Below are positions 33,501 to 41,158 of a stretch of 44,107 nucleotides of DNA, piece after piece (the stretch's first letter is position 1; the number at the start of each line of letters is the position of its first letter). Origin of the DNA: Bacillus rubiinfantis (GTDB lineage: Bacteria; Bacillota; Bacilli; Bacillales; Cytobacillaceae); the NCBI GenBank assembly GCA_000752035.1, contig CCFE01000021.1, positions 539,927 to 584,033 of the forward strand, given 5' to 3'. A program made the translations under genes and the position numbers. Below the pieces are notes generated by a model. It did no database searches, had not been told where the DNA came from, and saw only the letters and a program-made list of their open reading frames with translations.

Positions 33501-34954
33501 AACAGCTAAAAGCCAAGCTGCGGTCGATAGCTGACCATCTCGAGACACTTTCACGAGAAGTTGCGACAAAAGCAACCAGGAAAGATAAACAAGCGGGAAA
33601 ATGGGAAACAAAAGTGGACCAGTTTAAGGAGGATTACCCTGGACAAGAGATGTTCACGTTTTCCGCTGCCCTTGAAGAAATTGCTGCCGTTTTAAGGCAG
33701 GAAACAGAAGAGTTACGAAAACGAAAATCATTTATCGATCAGGAACTGACGAGAGTGGCAACCGAAATAAACAATCTTGATGGTGCGGAGCGCTGGCTAG
33801 AAAAATATATCGAAAGCCATCATTTTGATGCCCCTGATATCGTTGCCCAAAGCCTAACTCCTGAAGAAAAACGCGAATTTACCTATCATACGTTGAACTT
33901 TTTAAAAGGACTTACGAATGAACTAATGCATAGTAGGGAAGCGCTCGAAGCCCAGCAACACGTGGTGAGCAAGGCAAAGGCCGCATTTAGAGCTTTTTGT
34001 CAGGATAGTATTACAGACATCAAGATGCGCAAAATGGCAATAAACGGGATCGAGCATAAAACCAATTACCACGATATCATCGAATTTAGAAAAAATATGA
34101 TGATCAGCGTGGAGCGGGCGACAAGTTATGCGAATGAGCATATTCGCCAAAAGGATGCCGAGCTCCAAGCCTTCATCAATCAAGTTCACACTCATCTCGT
34201 CACGGTAGTTGAAGAATTAAGCCAGATTCCCAAAAATACAAAGGTGAAAATTGCCGCTGATTGGAAACAAATTTTCTCGTTCACGATTCCTGAGTGGGAG
34301 GAGGAAATTGGCAAGACGCGCATCCGTGATTATATCGAGTGGATGCTACAGCAATTGGAATCTGATCGGTTTCTCAATGAACAAGGGCTGGAGGATGAAG
34401 GAAAAGTTCGCAAGGAAATCGAGACATGGCTGCAATCGAAGCAGCTGCTGCAAATTGTTATGAACAATGAAGTCATGAAGGTAAGCTGCCGGAAAGTGAC
34501 CAATGATAACAAGGTGACGACCCGCTCCTACTCGTGGGAACAAAGCAATATCTGGTCCGGCGGCGAGAAATGGAGTAAAAACATGACGCTGTTTTTAGGG
34601 ATTCTCAATTATGTTGCTGAGAAAAAGCAGCATATTCAAGCTGGGATGAAGCGTCACCGCGCCGTCATCCTTGACAATCCGTTTGGCAAGGCTTCGAGTG
34701 AGCATGTGCTCAGCCCCGTATTCTTTGTTGCCGAACAGCTTGGGTTTCAGATCATTGCGTTAACGGCACATGCGGAAGGAAAATTCCTGCAGGATTATTT
34801 TCCGGTCATCTATAGCTGTCGGTTACGGGCCGCTGCTAATTCGACGAAGAAAGTGATGACCAAGGAAAAATGGCTCCATCGAGCATACTTCCAGGATCAT
34901 GAACCAAAAACCATAGAGCGCCTGGGAGAAACAGAGCAGCTGGAATTATTTTAA
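30545..34954 (+). CDS. jetC: Wadjet SMC-like ATPase JetC
   Basis: 1469 residues from ATG 30545; the longer reading from 30485 lies inside JetB. The N-terminal head has Walker A GGGKT (residues 40-44, LLENGGGKTVLI). Two very long coiled coils (about 280-600 and 780-1200) flank a hinge-like globular centre (about 610-770). The C-terminal head has the ABC signature WSGGEKWS (from W1337) and Walker B AVILDNPFG (A1373 onward, D1377). JetC (MksB-like) extrudes DNA loops so that small circular plasmids are recognised and cut by JetD. Its length is close to type II Wadjet; type I JetC is nearer 1100. Base composition is somewhat GC-richer than the AT-rich helicase cassette, hinting at transfer. Confidence 0.92.
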   Translation: MPAISKIRLTNVVYEEGNKRYNDELFMFDGHNGAILLENGGGKTVLIQTALQAIIPHTDLAGRQIKHTLQLENAPAHIAIEWIDNDVPRRYVVTAVSLFMTKYGLDSLRYVYEYEANDPNGIEGLPFVRQGSEGKRTAERGEMQDYYSHMRDRSIHAHTFATIKEYRNLLESQYHIIAGEWNSITKINSSEGGVEAFFDECKSTTQLFDRLLIPTVEQSLVGHDANLFANLFESQHASFKHYKKLKETIEENLKIQAQLESYVAVYERLHKRELSYVKGKERTKGAWLEVHQQKEKLLSEQAAVEKKLAEWQENQQHHGVKTATYDILREENEFNRLEKEYKTALAQQLQQEEALTGLQKDYYSLKLAQLKGARKSEQDQLKHFEAELEKLKETEDLARLEERLEETRRALLGYFLTEIEKIKREKQGLTYELNPILTEINSLTEEKTVLAIKEKEVRSLLAKAAALIGQRTKDMERLKQQILANPEHESVQEELTTWSERHQFLDEEIIRLNQEEKLFTMEIKEAETRLEELRNEHAQTEFAAKETSYVLTEISEAQHNLITELAELRPQWASLENIYLTQESIETRLLQMVERLRAEKATLLYRERIAYRYVDDYENQELFFADSFLEQHIHIWKNQFDYLVTGVEYVNMMDDKETRSSGYLLWPLTLVTTAKSKPQLIEKVNHVADRLQFPIIILSTEEAVAIGSGTDVETWITPQHWETNLTQASFADWKQGISKQAQETTSLREGKEREINRWEDVLKDFTRFLSAYPYEKLTNLQEKQTELLNKIEQLTLRLAQEQEYLGDLRQKIALGQAAAQDYRAEMQGVEMKIEKGYQYLQFAKEVAEEKKQETKAEHHLHSIEKEMSRLDHLLKQLNDQKRDLEQRVGQLAVHVHMLENDEEYTAVRHLTPIFSSEDKATIHLKIRHVELEIKQITVTHGEWQARRDAAVNNVNSLTKQITELMQEQPQIDEAVAFPRDGEQLLEQLKAKLRSIADHLETLSREVATKATRKDKQAGKWETKVDQFKEDYPGQEMFTFSAALEEIAAVLRQETEELRKRKSFIDQELTRVATEINNLDGAERWLEKYIESHHFDAPDIVAQSLTPEEKREFTYHTLNFLKGLTNELMHSREALEAQQHVVSKAKAAFRAFCQDSITDIKMRKMAINGIEHKTNYHDIIEFRKNMMISVERATSYANEHIRQKDAELQAFINQVHTHLVTVVEELSQIPKNTKVKIAADWKQIFSFTIPEWEEEIGKTRIRDYIEWMLQQLESDRFLNEQGLEDEGKVRKEIETWLQSKQLLQIVMNNEVMKVSCRKVTNDNKVTTRSYSWEQSNIWSGGEKWSKNMTLFLGILNYVAEKKQHIQAGMKRHRAVILDNPFGKASSEHVLSPVFFVAEQLGFQIIALTAHAEGKFLQDYFPVIYSCRLRAAANSTKKVMTKEKWLHRAYFQDHEPKTIERLGETEQLELF

Positions 34955-34995
34955 GCATGATACAGTGCCACCAATCCCTATGCTCTCACTTTTAA

Positions 34996-35024
34996 GTGAC
35001 AGGTTGGTCTATATTTGTTATAAT
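34996..35024 (+). promoter_or_regulatory. SigA-type promoter
   Basis: GTGACA at 34996-35001, a 17-base spacer, and a perfect TATAAT at 35019-35024; drives the coiled-coil gene at 35077. Confidence 0.7.
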
Positions 35025-35076
35025 AAAATGAGAAAATATGTTCGGATATTTATGGAATAAAAGTGAGGTAATTTAA

Positions 35077-35505
35077 TTGGAAGAGAATCTAAAACAAATT
35101 CTTCACGAATTACAAAAAATCAACTCTAGATTAGGAAATTTAGAAGCCGGGCAGAATGGTCTCGAAGAAAGTCAAAAATCTCTGATAGAAAATCAAAAAT
35201 CTCTAGTAGAAAGCCAAAAATCTCTGGTAGAAAACCAAAAATTTCTGGTAGAAGGCCATAAATTTCTGGTAGAAAGCCAAAAATCACTTTTAGAAGACTT
35301 TAAATCTTTAGAAGCAGGTCAGCGTAAGTTGCAACTGGATGTATTGGAAGTAAAAAATAACCAAGAGAAATTGCAAAAAAATCTAATCCAAAGTTTAGGT
35401 GACTACACTGAAAAAATGATTCAATATACAGATGATAAAACATCTGCATTGAATAAACGTGTGTTTCGTGTTGAAACAGATATTGAGAAACTGTTGCGTC
35501 AATAA
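35077..35505 (+). CDS. Heptad-repeat coiled-coil protein
   Basis: 142 residues from TTG 35077 (SD GTGAGGT). The centre is six near-identical seven-residue units of the form SLVESQK / FLVEGHK, giving a continuous coiled coil. The flanking parts (EENLKQILHELQKINSRLGN and TSALNKRVFRVETDIEKLL) are also helical. This architecture recurs in Bacillus proteins of unknown function and in phage-related baseplate or tail proteins. It has its own promoter and is downstream of Wadjet. No enzyme motif is present. Confidence 0.8.
   Translation: MEENLKQILHELQKINSRLGNLEAGQNGLEESQKSLIENQKSLVESQKSLVENQKFLVEGHKFLVESQKSLLEDFKSLEAGQRKLQLDVLEVKNNQEKLQKNLIQSLGDYTEKMIQYTDDKTSALNKRVFRVETDIEKLLRQ
35173..35298 (+). repeat. 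Six 21-base tandem repeats inside the coiled-coil gene
   Basis: Units start at 35173, 35194, 35215, 35236, 35257 and 35278, with consensus CAAAAATCTCTGGTAGAAAAC. Each unit encodes one heptad. The nucleotide identity is high enough to allow expansion and contraction in frame. Confidence 0.9.
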
Positions 35506-35519
35506 CCTTTTGACTTGTT

Positions 35520-35686
35520 GTGTCCCAGAGTATTGGATTGTCAATCCGTTGCTCCACGCGGTAATGGTTTTTATCCTGGATGAAGAAAACACGTATAAAC
35601 AGCATGACCTGAAAATTAAGTCAGGGGTTGTTTCTTCACAAGTTTTACAAGGATTTTCGCTCGATTTACATGAGATTTTTTCATGA
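35520..35686 (+). pseudogene. Uma2-family endonuclease, C-terminal fragment
   Basis: The frame reads VPEYWIVNPLLHAVMVFILD, then KSGVVSSQVLQGFSLDLHEI, the end of the Uma2 (DUF820) fold: EYWIVDP followed by a GF.(I/L)DL.EIF ending. The N-terminal two thirds, including the nuclease core, are absent, and no start or ribosome binding site fits. A dead remnant. Confidence 0.7.
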
Positions 35687-35771
35687 GTATACCTCGGGTT
35701 GCAAACATATTTCGTGTAAAAATCAAACAAACCCTCTATACTAAACAAGAACAATGTATAGGAGGGATAAG

Positions 35772-36476
35772 ATGATTACGATTGAAATGTGGACAGATTT
35801 CGCTTGACCATTTTGCTATATTGGCAAAAAGCGTCTGGAGGACGCTATTAAACAGGTTGATCATCCAGTGGAGGTCACCTATAGATGCTTTGAATTGGAT
35901 CCGACGATGGGGCGCGATATCAAAGAAAATATGTATGAGGCATTGGCGAAAAAATATGGCATGAGTATTGCTCAGGCGAAGGCTAATACCGAGCGCATGA
36001 CACAGATGGCCAAAGATGCAGGCCTTGAATATCACTTTGATACATTAATTTTAACGAATACGTTTGATGCCCATCGCCTGACGATGTTGGCGAAAAAACA
36101 GGGGCTCATGCAAGAAATGACGGAGCGTCTCCTGCGGGCTTATTTTACGGAATCGAAACATATTGGCAACCATGAAACATTGACGCAGTTAGCGGTCGAA
36201 GTTGGCTTAGAACGGGAAGCCGTCGAAAAGATGCTTGCAAGCGACGAAATGGCCGACGCTGTTCGGGCGGATGAAGCAGTCGCAAGGCAGTATCAAATCA
36301 ACAGCGTTCCATTCTTCTTGATTAATAAGAAATATGCCGTAACTGGCGCTCAGCCGATAGAGGTATTTGTTCAGGCATTAAGAAAAGTCATTGCTGAGGA
36401 TGAAATTGTCGTACTTGGCGATGCCGACAACGGTGTTGTTTGTGATGAAAACGGCTGCGAGTTGCCGAAAAAATAA
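35772..36476 (+). CDS. DsbA/FrnE-family oxidoreductase with a probable selenocysteine (UPFC)
   Basis: ATG 35772 follows GGAGGGATAAG. The frame reads MITIEMWTDFA, then TGA (35805-35807), then PFCYIGKKRLEDAI. In FrnE/YwbO-like DsbA proteins this position is the first cysteine of CPFC, so U12-P-F-C15 would be the redox site. The rest is a complete 234-residue DsbA/2-hydroxychromene isomerase fold: LILTNTFDAHRLTMLAK, ALEREAVEKML-like helices, and the cis-Pro motif INSVPFFLINKKYAV. A tail DNGVVCDENGC adds two cysteines. A hairpin 28 bases after the TGA fits a bacterial SECIS. A simple nonsense mutation is the alternative. Confidence 0.75.
35805..35845 (+). promoter_or_regulatory. Candidate bacterial SECIS element
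   Basis: After TGA (35805-35807) comes a stem GCGTC/GACGC (35831-35835, 35841-35845) with loop TGGAG. The loop begins 28 bases after the TGA and has G in its second position. Known bSECIS rules (small apical loop with a G in the first two bases, 16-37 bases downstream) are met. The stem is short (5 bp). Confidence 0.55.
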
Positions 36477-36480
36477 GCTT

Positions 36481-36521
36481 AAGACTAGTCACTTCTAAAA
36501 AAGAGTGACTAGTCTTTTTGT
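36481..36521. terminator. Bidirectional terminator
   Basis: AAGACTAGTCAC pairs with GTGACTAGTCTT, with T-run after and A-run in the loop; lies between the convergent oxidoreductase and phosphotransferase genes. Confidence 0.88.
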
Positions 36522-36545
36522 TTTTCAGTTATATAAAAGAATATT

Positions 36546-37580
36546 CTAATCATGCTGCGAGGACTGTCCATAGATTTTTTCGAGGATGAAATCAATATCA
36601 AGACTAACAATTGGCTCTTCGTTGAGAATCCGAGTTTTAATATCAGCAACTAAGCTAATTATGCGCTCATCAGCCTGCGATAAATCGACTTTTTTATGAA
36701 AGACTGAATATAAAGTTTGATCCCGCAGCCGTAAAAATAAAGGAATTTGCCGAATCCAATACGGATCAAGGTCGTTTTCTTCGCGATACCCTTTTAAAAA
36801 CTTTAGTGCAAAGTTTTCAGCGAATGACTCTTTCGTATCTCTCATTACAAAAGCCATGGCAGACCAAACAGTGTAATAAATTGGGATCGCAATATCGCTG
36901 GCAAACCAATGGTACGTGCAATCATCAAAATCAAACAACTCAATCGTGCTTTCTTCCACAAAGAAGTTTCCCGAATGGACATCAGAATGAATTAACCCAT
37001 ATGAGTCAGCAGATTTCTCAAGCTGGCGAATTTTCCCCAGTAAAGCTTCAGCTTTTTCGATTACGGCATAATCAGTAGCTGGAATGTATTTTTCAACAGA
37101 AATTAAATCCTCCTCATCCCATTCCGGTCTTTTTTCGATAGAGTCTGGTTTTTGATAACTTTTAGTCGCACGATGCATGATACCTACCAGCTTCCCCCAA
37201 TGATAAAATAGCTCATCATTTAAGTCCTCTTTACGTACCTTATGCCCGTTTGCCTTTTTAAACAGACAGACAAAAAAGAAGCTGTCTTCTACAGCTACTG
37301 CCTCGACAAATTTGCCGTTAACAGAAGGGAATGCCCGGCAGACATTAATTTTTCGTATTGATAAATAATTTACCCAATCTAATTCTGCCTCAATTTGTCC
37401 TTTTGTACGGTGGGAACTATGGGTAAACCGCAATACAAAAGGGATGCCGTTGCGATAGACTTCATAAGCATAATTTTCAAAATCGCCTAGTAATATCGGT
37501 ACGTTTTCGCCAGCGTCAAATAAATGTAAGGCCTTTTGCAAAATGTCTCTTGTAAATAAACGTGAAACTGATTTTTCCAT
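36546..37580 (-). CDS. APH/choline-kinase-type phosphotransferase
   Basis: 344 residues. The kinase-like catalytic loop HSDVHSGNFFVEE (HxDxxxxN) and the metal-binding LFDFDDC (equivalent to DFG/IDxD) are intact. FVLRFTHSS holds the nucleotide-contact strand. A GAGG lies 9 bases before the start codon. Members phosphorylate small molecules (aminoglycosides, choline, homoserine, thiamine); this subgroup, common in Bacillus, has no fixed substrate. It runs opposite to the oxidoreductase gene and shares its terminator. Confidence 0.87.
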   Translation of the reverse strand: MEKSVSRLFTRDILQKALHLFDAGENVPILLGDFENYAYEVYRNGIPFVLRFTHSSHRTKGQIEAELDWVNYLSIRKINVCRAFPSVNGKFVEAVAVEDSFFFVCLFKKANGHKVRKEDLNDELFYHWGKLVGIMHRATKSYQKPDSIEKRPEWDEEDLISVEKYIPATDYAVIEKAEALLGKIRQLEKSADSYGLIHSDVHSGNFFVEESTIELFDFDDCTYHWFASDIAIPIYYTVWSAMAFVMRDTKESFAENFALKFLKGYREENDLDPYWIRQIPLFLRLRDQTLYSVFHKKVDLSQADERIISLVADIKTRILNEEPIVSLDIDFILEKIYGQSSQHD

Positions 37581-37655
37581 GCTATAAACCTCAGCTTTCC
37601 AAGACTGTATGAAAATTTTATATAATTTTCAAAAAATCGTCAATTGCAAAAATAA

Positions 37656-37681
37656 AACTGCCCAATTAATAAAGGGCAGTT
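37656..37681 (-). terminator. Rho-independent terminator
   Basis: AACTGCCC pairs with GGGCAGTT; on the minus strand it is followed by TTTATTTTTG, so it ends the gene at 37739-38215. Confidence 0.75.
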
Positions 37682-37738
37682 CCTATCTTAGTATAGCAAT
37701 ATGAGGGTATGTAAAAAATTTTAATAGATAAACGGGCT

Positions 37739-38215
37739 TTAATACAGATACCTAAACCTGCTCATCTTTTCAACGAGATACTGAACACCATACAACAGAT
37801 AAGCTTTATAGTGCAGATAGATGAAAAACTGCAGATGGTTTAGCCCATTGAGGCTGATAATCTTAAGCTTCTTCAATATGTCAATCAGTACAAACGCAAA
37901 AAGTCCATCGGCAATTACATTAAGAAGGACATACTTTTTAAAATTACCATACGATAACTTTAACATCCACATGGAAACAGGCATGTAAGGACCGATACTA
38001 AACGGAAGCTCATCCTTAATAAACGATTTGTGGTGATCGTAAAATTTCCACCAATTTCTTCTATGCCCGTATATATGGTTAAGAATTTCAAAAATCACAA
38101 TAAAAATACCAGCGATGGAAAAACGTTTTATGCTGCGTTTTCCCAAAAGGAACAGTGATAGCCACGGAAATACAATAATAATGATATTGAAAAATAAATG
38201 CCGCTTTGTAATCAT
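37739..38215 (-). CDS. CBO0543-like membrane protein
   Basis: 158 residues. About four membrane segments: FFNIIIIVFPWLSLFLLG, FSIAGIFIVIFEILNHIYG, YVLLNVIADGLFAFVLIDI and a C-terminal amphipathic stretch. The middle loop HRRNWWKFYDHHKSF and PFSIGPYMPVSMWMLK match a family of small Bacillus and Clostridium integral membrane proteins named CBO0543, of unknown function. SD GAGGTGA lies 8 bases before the start. Single gene. Confidence 0.75.
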   Translation of the reverse strand: MITKRHLFFNIIIIVFPWLSLFLLGKRSIKRFSIAGIFIVIFEILNHIYGHRRNWWKFYDHHKSFIKDELPFSIGPYMPVSMWMLKLSYGNFKKYVLLNVIADGLFAFVLIDILKKLKIISLNGLNHLQFFIYLHYKAYLLYGVQYLVEKMSRFRYLY

Positions 38216-38448
38216 CAGTCATTCACCTCAAACTTTTTTTTCCACTTCCTTTTTAGGGTACCCAAAAGCTAATAAATAACCACATTTTGTGAAATGTCTT
38301 GAGATGAAAGTGATTTGCAAAAAAGTATGAACAACTTGGTGATTTCAAGAATTTTTTGCGAGAAGGGTGAAAAGACATGCTATAATGAAAAAATGTACAT
38401 AGGTCATGAACATGATGATGAACGTTTCAACATTTTGGGGTGTTTCGT

Positions 38449-39327
38449 GTGGAGTTTCGCCAATTACATGTATTTATGGAAGTAGCTAAATATAAAAACT
38501 TTACAAAAGCAGCGGAAGATATGCATATTTCCCAGCCTGCTTTAAGTAAGACGATTATTGGTTTGGAAGAGGAGCTCGGTATGACCTTACTTGTTCGTTC
38601 AAATAAAACGACTGATTTAACTGAGGCTGGGAAAGTAGTCCTTGAATATGCGCAACGGATAACGGCATTGATAGACGAGATGCAAACCAGCTTAAATGAT
38701 ATGACGAACATGAGGAGAGGACAAATTTCCATCGGTTTGCCGCCATTTATTGGCAGTTTGTTTTTTCCACGCTTAATTGCCAAATTTCATCATGCCTTTC
38801 CGAATATCCATTTGGACATTACAGAGTATGGTGGCGCAAGGGTCGTGAAGAGTGTTGAAAATGGAGAATTGGAGTTGGGGGTTACCGTACTTCCGATTGA
38901 GGAGAAGCCATTTCATGTCTATCCGATTGTCGAAGAAGAGCTGAAGCTGGTTGTTCATAAAGATCATCGCTTAACTGACAGAAAACTCGTTTCACTTGTA
39001 GATTTAAAGGATGAAGAACTTATTTTTTATCATGAGGAATTTGCCCTTAATCAAATTTTGATGAATGCCTTCCATCAAGCTGGATTTGAGCCGACCATAT
39101 TATTTAAAAGCTCACAGTGGGATTTAATGTCAGAAATGGCTGCGGCAAACTTGGGTATCACCATTCTTCCACAATCTATCTGTAGTCGTATCGTGAACCA
39201 TGATGTAAAAATTATCGATTTAGAGCAAAAGATTTTATGGAGAATCGCGATTATTGTCAAGAAAGATAGATATATTTCTAATGCGGCGAATACTTTTATT
39301 GATTTTATTTTACATGACTCGTTATAA
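38449..39327 (+). CDS. cidR: LysR-family regulator of the cid operon (CidR-like)
   Basis: 292 residues from GTG 38449 with GGGG 8 bases before; the reading from 38440 is too close to that site. The N-terminal winged helix is classic (FRQLHVFMEVAKYKNFTKAA, HISQPALSKTIIGLEEEL), followed by a substrate-binding domain (ISIGLPPFIGSLFFPRLIA). Position directly before cidA-cidB matches the CidR/AlsR/YwbI arrangement, where it responds to acetate or overflow metabolites and activates the operon. Regulator of the next two genes by inference. Confidence 0.88.
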   Translation: MEFRQLHVFMEVAKYKNFTKAAEDMHISQPALSKTIIGLEEELGMTLLVRSNKTTDLTEAGKVVLEYAQRITALIDEMQTSLNDMTNMRRGQISIGLPPFIGSLFFPRLIAKFHHAFPNIHLDITEYGGARVVKSVENGELELGVTVLPIEEKPFHVYPIVEEELKLVVHKDHRLTDRKLVSLVDLKDEELIFYHEEFALNQILMNAFHQAGFEPTILFKSSQWDLMSEMAAANLGITILPQSICSRIVNHDVKIIDLEQKILWRIAIIVKKDRYISNAANTFIDFILHDSL

Positions 39328-39357
39328 CTATTTGTAATGATGATCATTCCAATTATG

Positions 39358-39440
39358 TATTATACGAATAGCTGAATGAAGCGTATGATAACTCTATGTT
39401 AAAACGTGAACGAGATGGAGCGATACTAGCTCTTTTTTAG
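39358..39440 (+). promoter_or_regulatory. Candidate CidR operator and leader hairpin of cidAB
   Basis: ATTATACG (from 39359) and CGTATGATAA (about 39381-39390) form an imperfect dyad of the T-N11-A type bound by LysR proteins. Further on, GAGC/GCTC (39417-39434) with T6 makes a small terminator-like hairpin in the leader, just before the AAAGGA ribosome binding site. Confidence 0.4.
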
Positions 39441-39459
39441 TTAAGAAAGGATCCTTGCA

Positions 39460-39831
39460 GTGAAAAAACTCGGTATTATTATCGTACAAGTAGTAGTAAT
39501 TCATCTTTTTTTATTTTTAGGAGCAGCTTTGAAACTTGTCGTTCCACTGCCAATTCCAGCCTCGATGTATGGGCTGGGTTTATTGTTTCTTGCTCTATGT
39601 CTAAAAGTCATCAAATTGGAGTGGATTGAACGAGGTGCCAATTGGTTGATGGCGGAGCTATTGTTGTTTTTTGTTCCATCAGCAGTTGGGATTGTCAATT
39701 ATGATGAAATAATCAGTTTTAAAGGTGTAGAAATTGTACTTTTGATTGGAATTAGCACAGTGATTGTGATGGGCCTCACAGCGTTAGTTGCAGAAAAAGT
39801 AAGCGCCCGAAATGGAGGCGTGTCACAATGA
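39460..39831 (+). CDS. cidA: CidA-family holin-like protein
   Basis: 123 residues from GTG 39460 (AAAGGA upstream). Four membrane segments: IIIVQVVVIHLFLFLGAAL, SMYGLGLLFLALCL, LMAELLLFFVPSAVGIVNY and VLLIGISTVIVMGLTALV. LPIPASMYGLGLLFL and the FFVPSAVGIV motif are CidA/LrgA hallmarks. These holin-like proteins act with CidB in controlled lysis, or as carriers for overflow metabolites such as pyruvate and acetate. It overlaps cidB by 4 bases. Confidence 0.92.
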   Translation: MKKLGIIIVQVVVIHLFLFLGAALKLVVPLPIPASMYGLGLLFLALCLKVIKLEWIERGANWLMAELLLFFVPSAVGIVNYDEIISFKGVEIVLLIGISTVIVMGLTALVAEKVSARNGGVSQ

Positions 39832-40517
39832 TTGTCTTATTCACAATTGCAACGTATCTTATCTATCGCATTGCAAAAGTCATCTACCGAAAATTGACTT
39901 TTGCCATTTTTCATCCGTTACTGATTGCACCTGTGTTATTAATCCTGCTGATATCGATTATGCATGTTTCGGCCAATGAGTATTTACATGCTTCCAAATG
40001 GCTGACCCATATGCTCAGCCCGGCAACCGTTGCATTTGCTGTGCCAATTTACAAGAATTTACCGATTGTGAAAAAATATTTAGCGACGATTTTTATAAGT
40101 ATTACATCTGGAACATTGGTGGCGATTTTTTCAACGTTTGCCCTTGCAAAATTATTTCAATTAAAGCTTGATTTTATCATCTCGATTCTGCCGCGTTCAA
40201 TCACCACACCAATTGCAATCGAGGTATCAAAGGAAATAGGCGGAATTCCAACATTGACGACGGTTTTTGTTATTATTACCGGTATCTTAGGTAGCATAGT
40301 GGGGCCTATGGTTATTAAGGGATTATCGATTCAACACCCGATTGCAAGAGGACTTGCACTGGGAATGGGGGCTCATGGAATCGGGACAAGTAAAGCGCTG
40401 GAATATGGGAAGCAGGAAGCAACCTTTTCCTCACTGGCTATGATCTTTGCGGCACTGATTACATTGATCTGGGGGGTCTTGTTAATTCCGGCATTAGTGA
40501 ATATTCATCTTTTCTAA
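39828..40517 (+). CDS. cidB: CidB/LrgB-family membrane protein
   Basis: 229 residues, at least six membrane segments. Family motifs: HMLSPATVAFAVPIYKN, SILPRSITTPIAIEVSKEIG (SVTTPIA-type repeat) and GLALGMGAHGIGTSKALE. It is the partner of CidA in the same operon, ATGA overlap. Works at the cytoplasmic membrane. Followed by a clear hairpin terminator. Confidence 0.93.
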   Translation: MIVLFTIATYLIYRIAKVIYRKLTFAIFHPLLIAPVLLILLISIMHVSANEYLHASKWLTHMLSPATVAFAVPIYKNLPIVKKYLATIFISITSGTLVAIFSTFALAKLFQLKLDFIISILPRSITTPIAIEVSKEIGGIPTLTTVFVIITGILGSIVGPMVIKGLSIQHPIARGLALGMGAHGIGTSKALEYGKQEATFSSLAMIFAALITLIWGVLLIPALVNIHLF

Positions 40518-40528
40518 ATTCAAAACAG

Positions 40529-40560
40529 AGGCAGCTCCTATTATTGGAGCTGCCTGCTTT
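40529..40560 (+). terminator. Rho-independent terminator of cidAB
   Basis: AGGCAGCTCC pairs with GGAGCTGCCT (7-base loop), then GCTTTG. Confidence 0.85.
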
Positions 40561-40570
40561 GTGATTGTTA

Positions 40571-40939
40571 CTACTGTCTAAACGAAGAGGTTTGGGTACC
40601 TTGATACTGGCTTGGACGATACCCTGAATTGAAAAATTGCTGTTGCTGCATTCCTGTGTACCCGACCTGACCCGATAATTCCTGTTCCAGCCGATTACAT
40701 TCAGCAATGACTTCTTGACATCTCTGCATGGCAATTTCATGGCCCTGGAGGCTTTGTTGGATGGTTTGCACCGCCATCTGCTCGCGTTGCACCAATTGGT
40801 TCAACATCTGAATATTTTGCTGCTCGTTTTGCAGCATGCGCTGATATTGCTGATTGCTTTGTTGTGTTTGCTGAATCATTTGTTGCGCAATCTGACGGCT
40901 TTTTTGCAAATGTGTTAGTGAATGCTGAACTGTATTCAT
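40571..40939 (-). CDS. Gln-rich coiled-coil protein
   Basis: 122 residues, GGAGGG before its ATG. Residues 1-90 are a glutamine-rich helix (IAQQMIQQTQQSNQQYQRML, NIQMLNQLVQREQM); the tail (YTGMQQQQFFNSGYRPSQYQ) is disordered and rich in Gln, Tyr and Ser, resembling spore-coat or crust proteins. I do not recognise a named family. One cysteine only, no membrane segment. A sporulation role is a guess. Confidence 0.75.
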   Translation of the reverse strand: MNTVQHSLTHLQKSRQIAQQMIQQTQQSNQQYQRMLQNEQQNIQMLNQLVQREQMAVQTIQQSLQGHEIAMQRCQEVIAECNRLEQELSGQVGYTGMQQQQFFNSGYRPSQYQGTQTSSFRQ

Positions 40940-41092
40940 TCATATCCCTCCGTAAGCACATGAATTTTAGGTTGAAAACTTCAACCACATATAGAATATG
41001 TCAATTTATTGTGTTTCAAACAGGTGATAATATCCAATTATAAAAAGGCTAGTTCTACATTAATTTATTATCACAGTAATGCGATTTAATGT

Positions 41093-41158
41093 TGACAATT
41101 CTCTTAGTCTATTAAACTATACATTATATCAATACAACGATGGAGAGGGGAGAAGGAG
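41093..41158 (+). promoter_or_regulatory. Leader of the macro-domain gene
   Basis: TTGACA is present (41093-41098), but no -10 with standard spacing is convincing (TAAACT at 15, TATACA at 20). GGAGAGGGGAGAAGGAG just before ATG 41159 is an exceptionally purine-rich ribosome binding site. Confidence 0.4.

Noticed and set aside
30840..34543. Several open frames opposite or shifted within JetC
   Set aside because: They shadow the well-supported JetC frame, lack ribosome binding sites and show biased composition typical of antisense frames.
35173..35298. CRISPR or phase-variable non-coding repeat
   Set aside because: The 21-base units are coding heptads in frame, without spacers.
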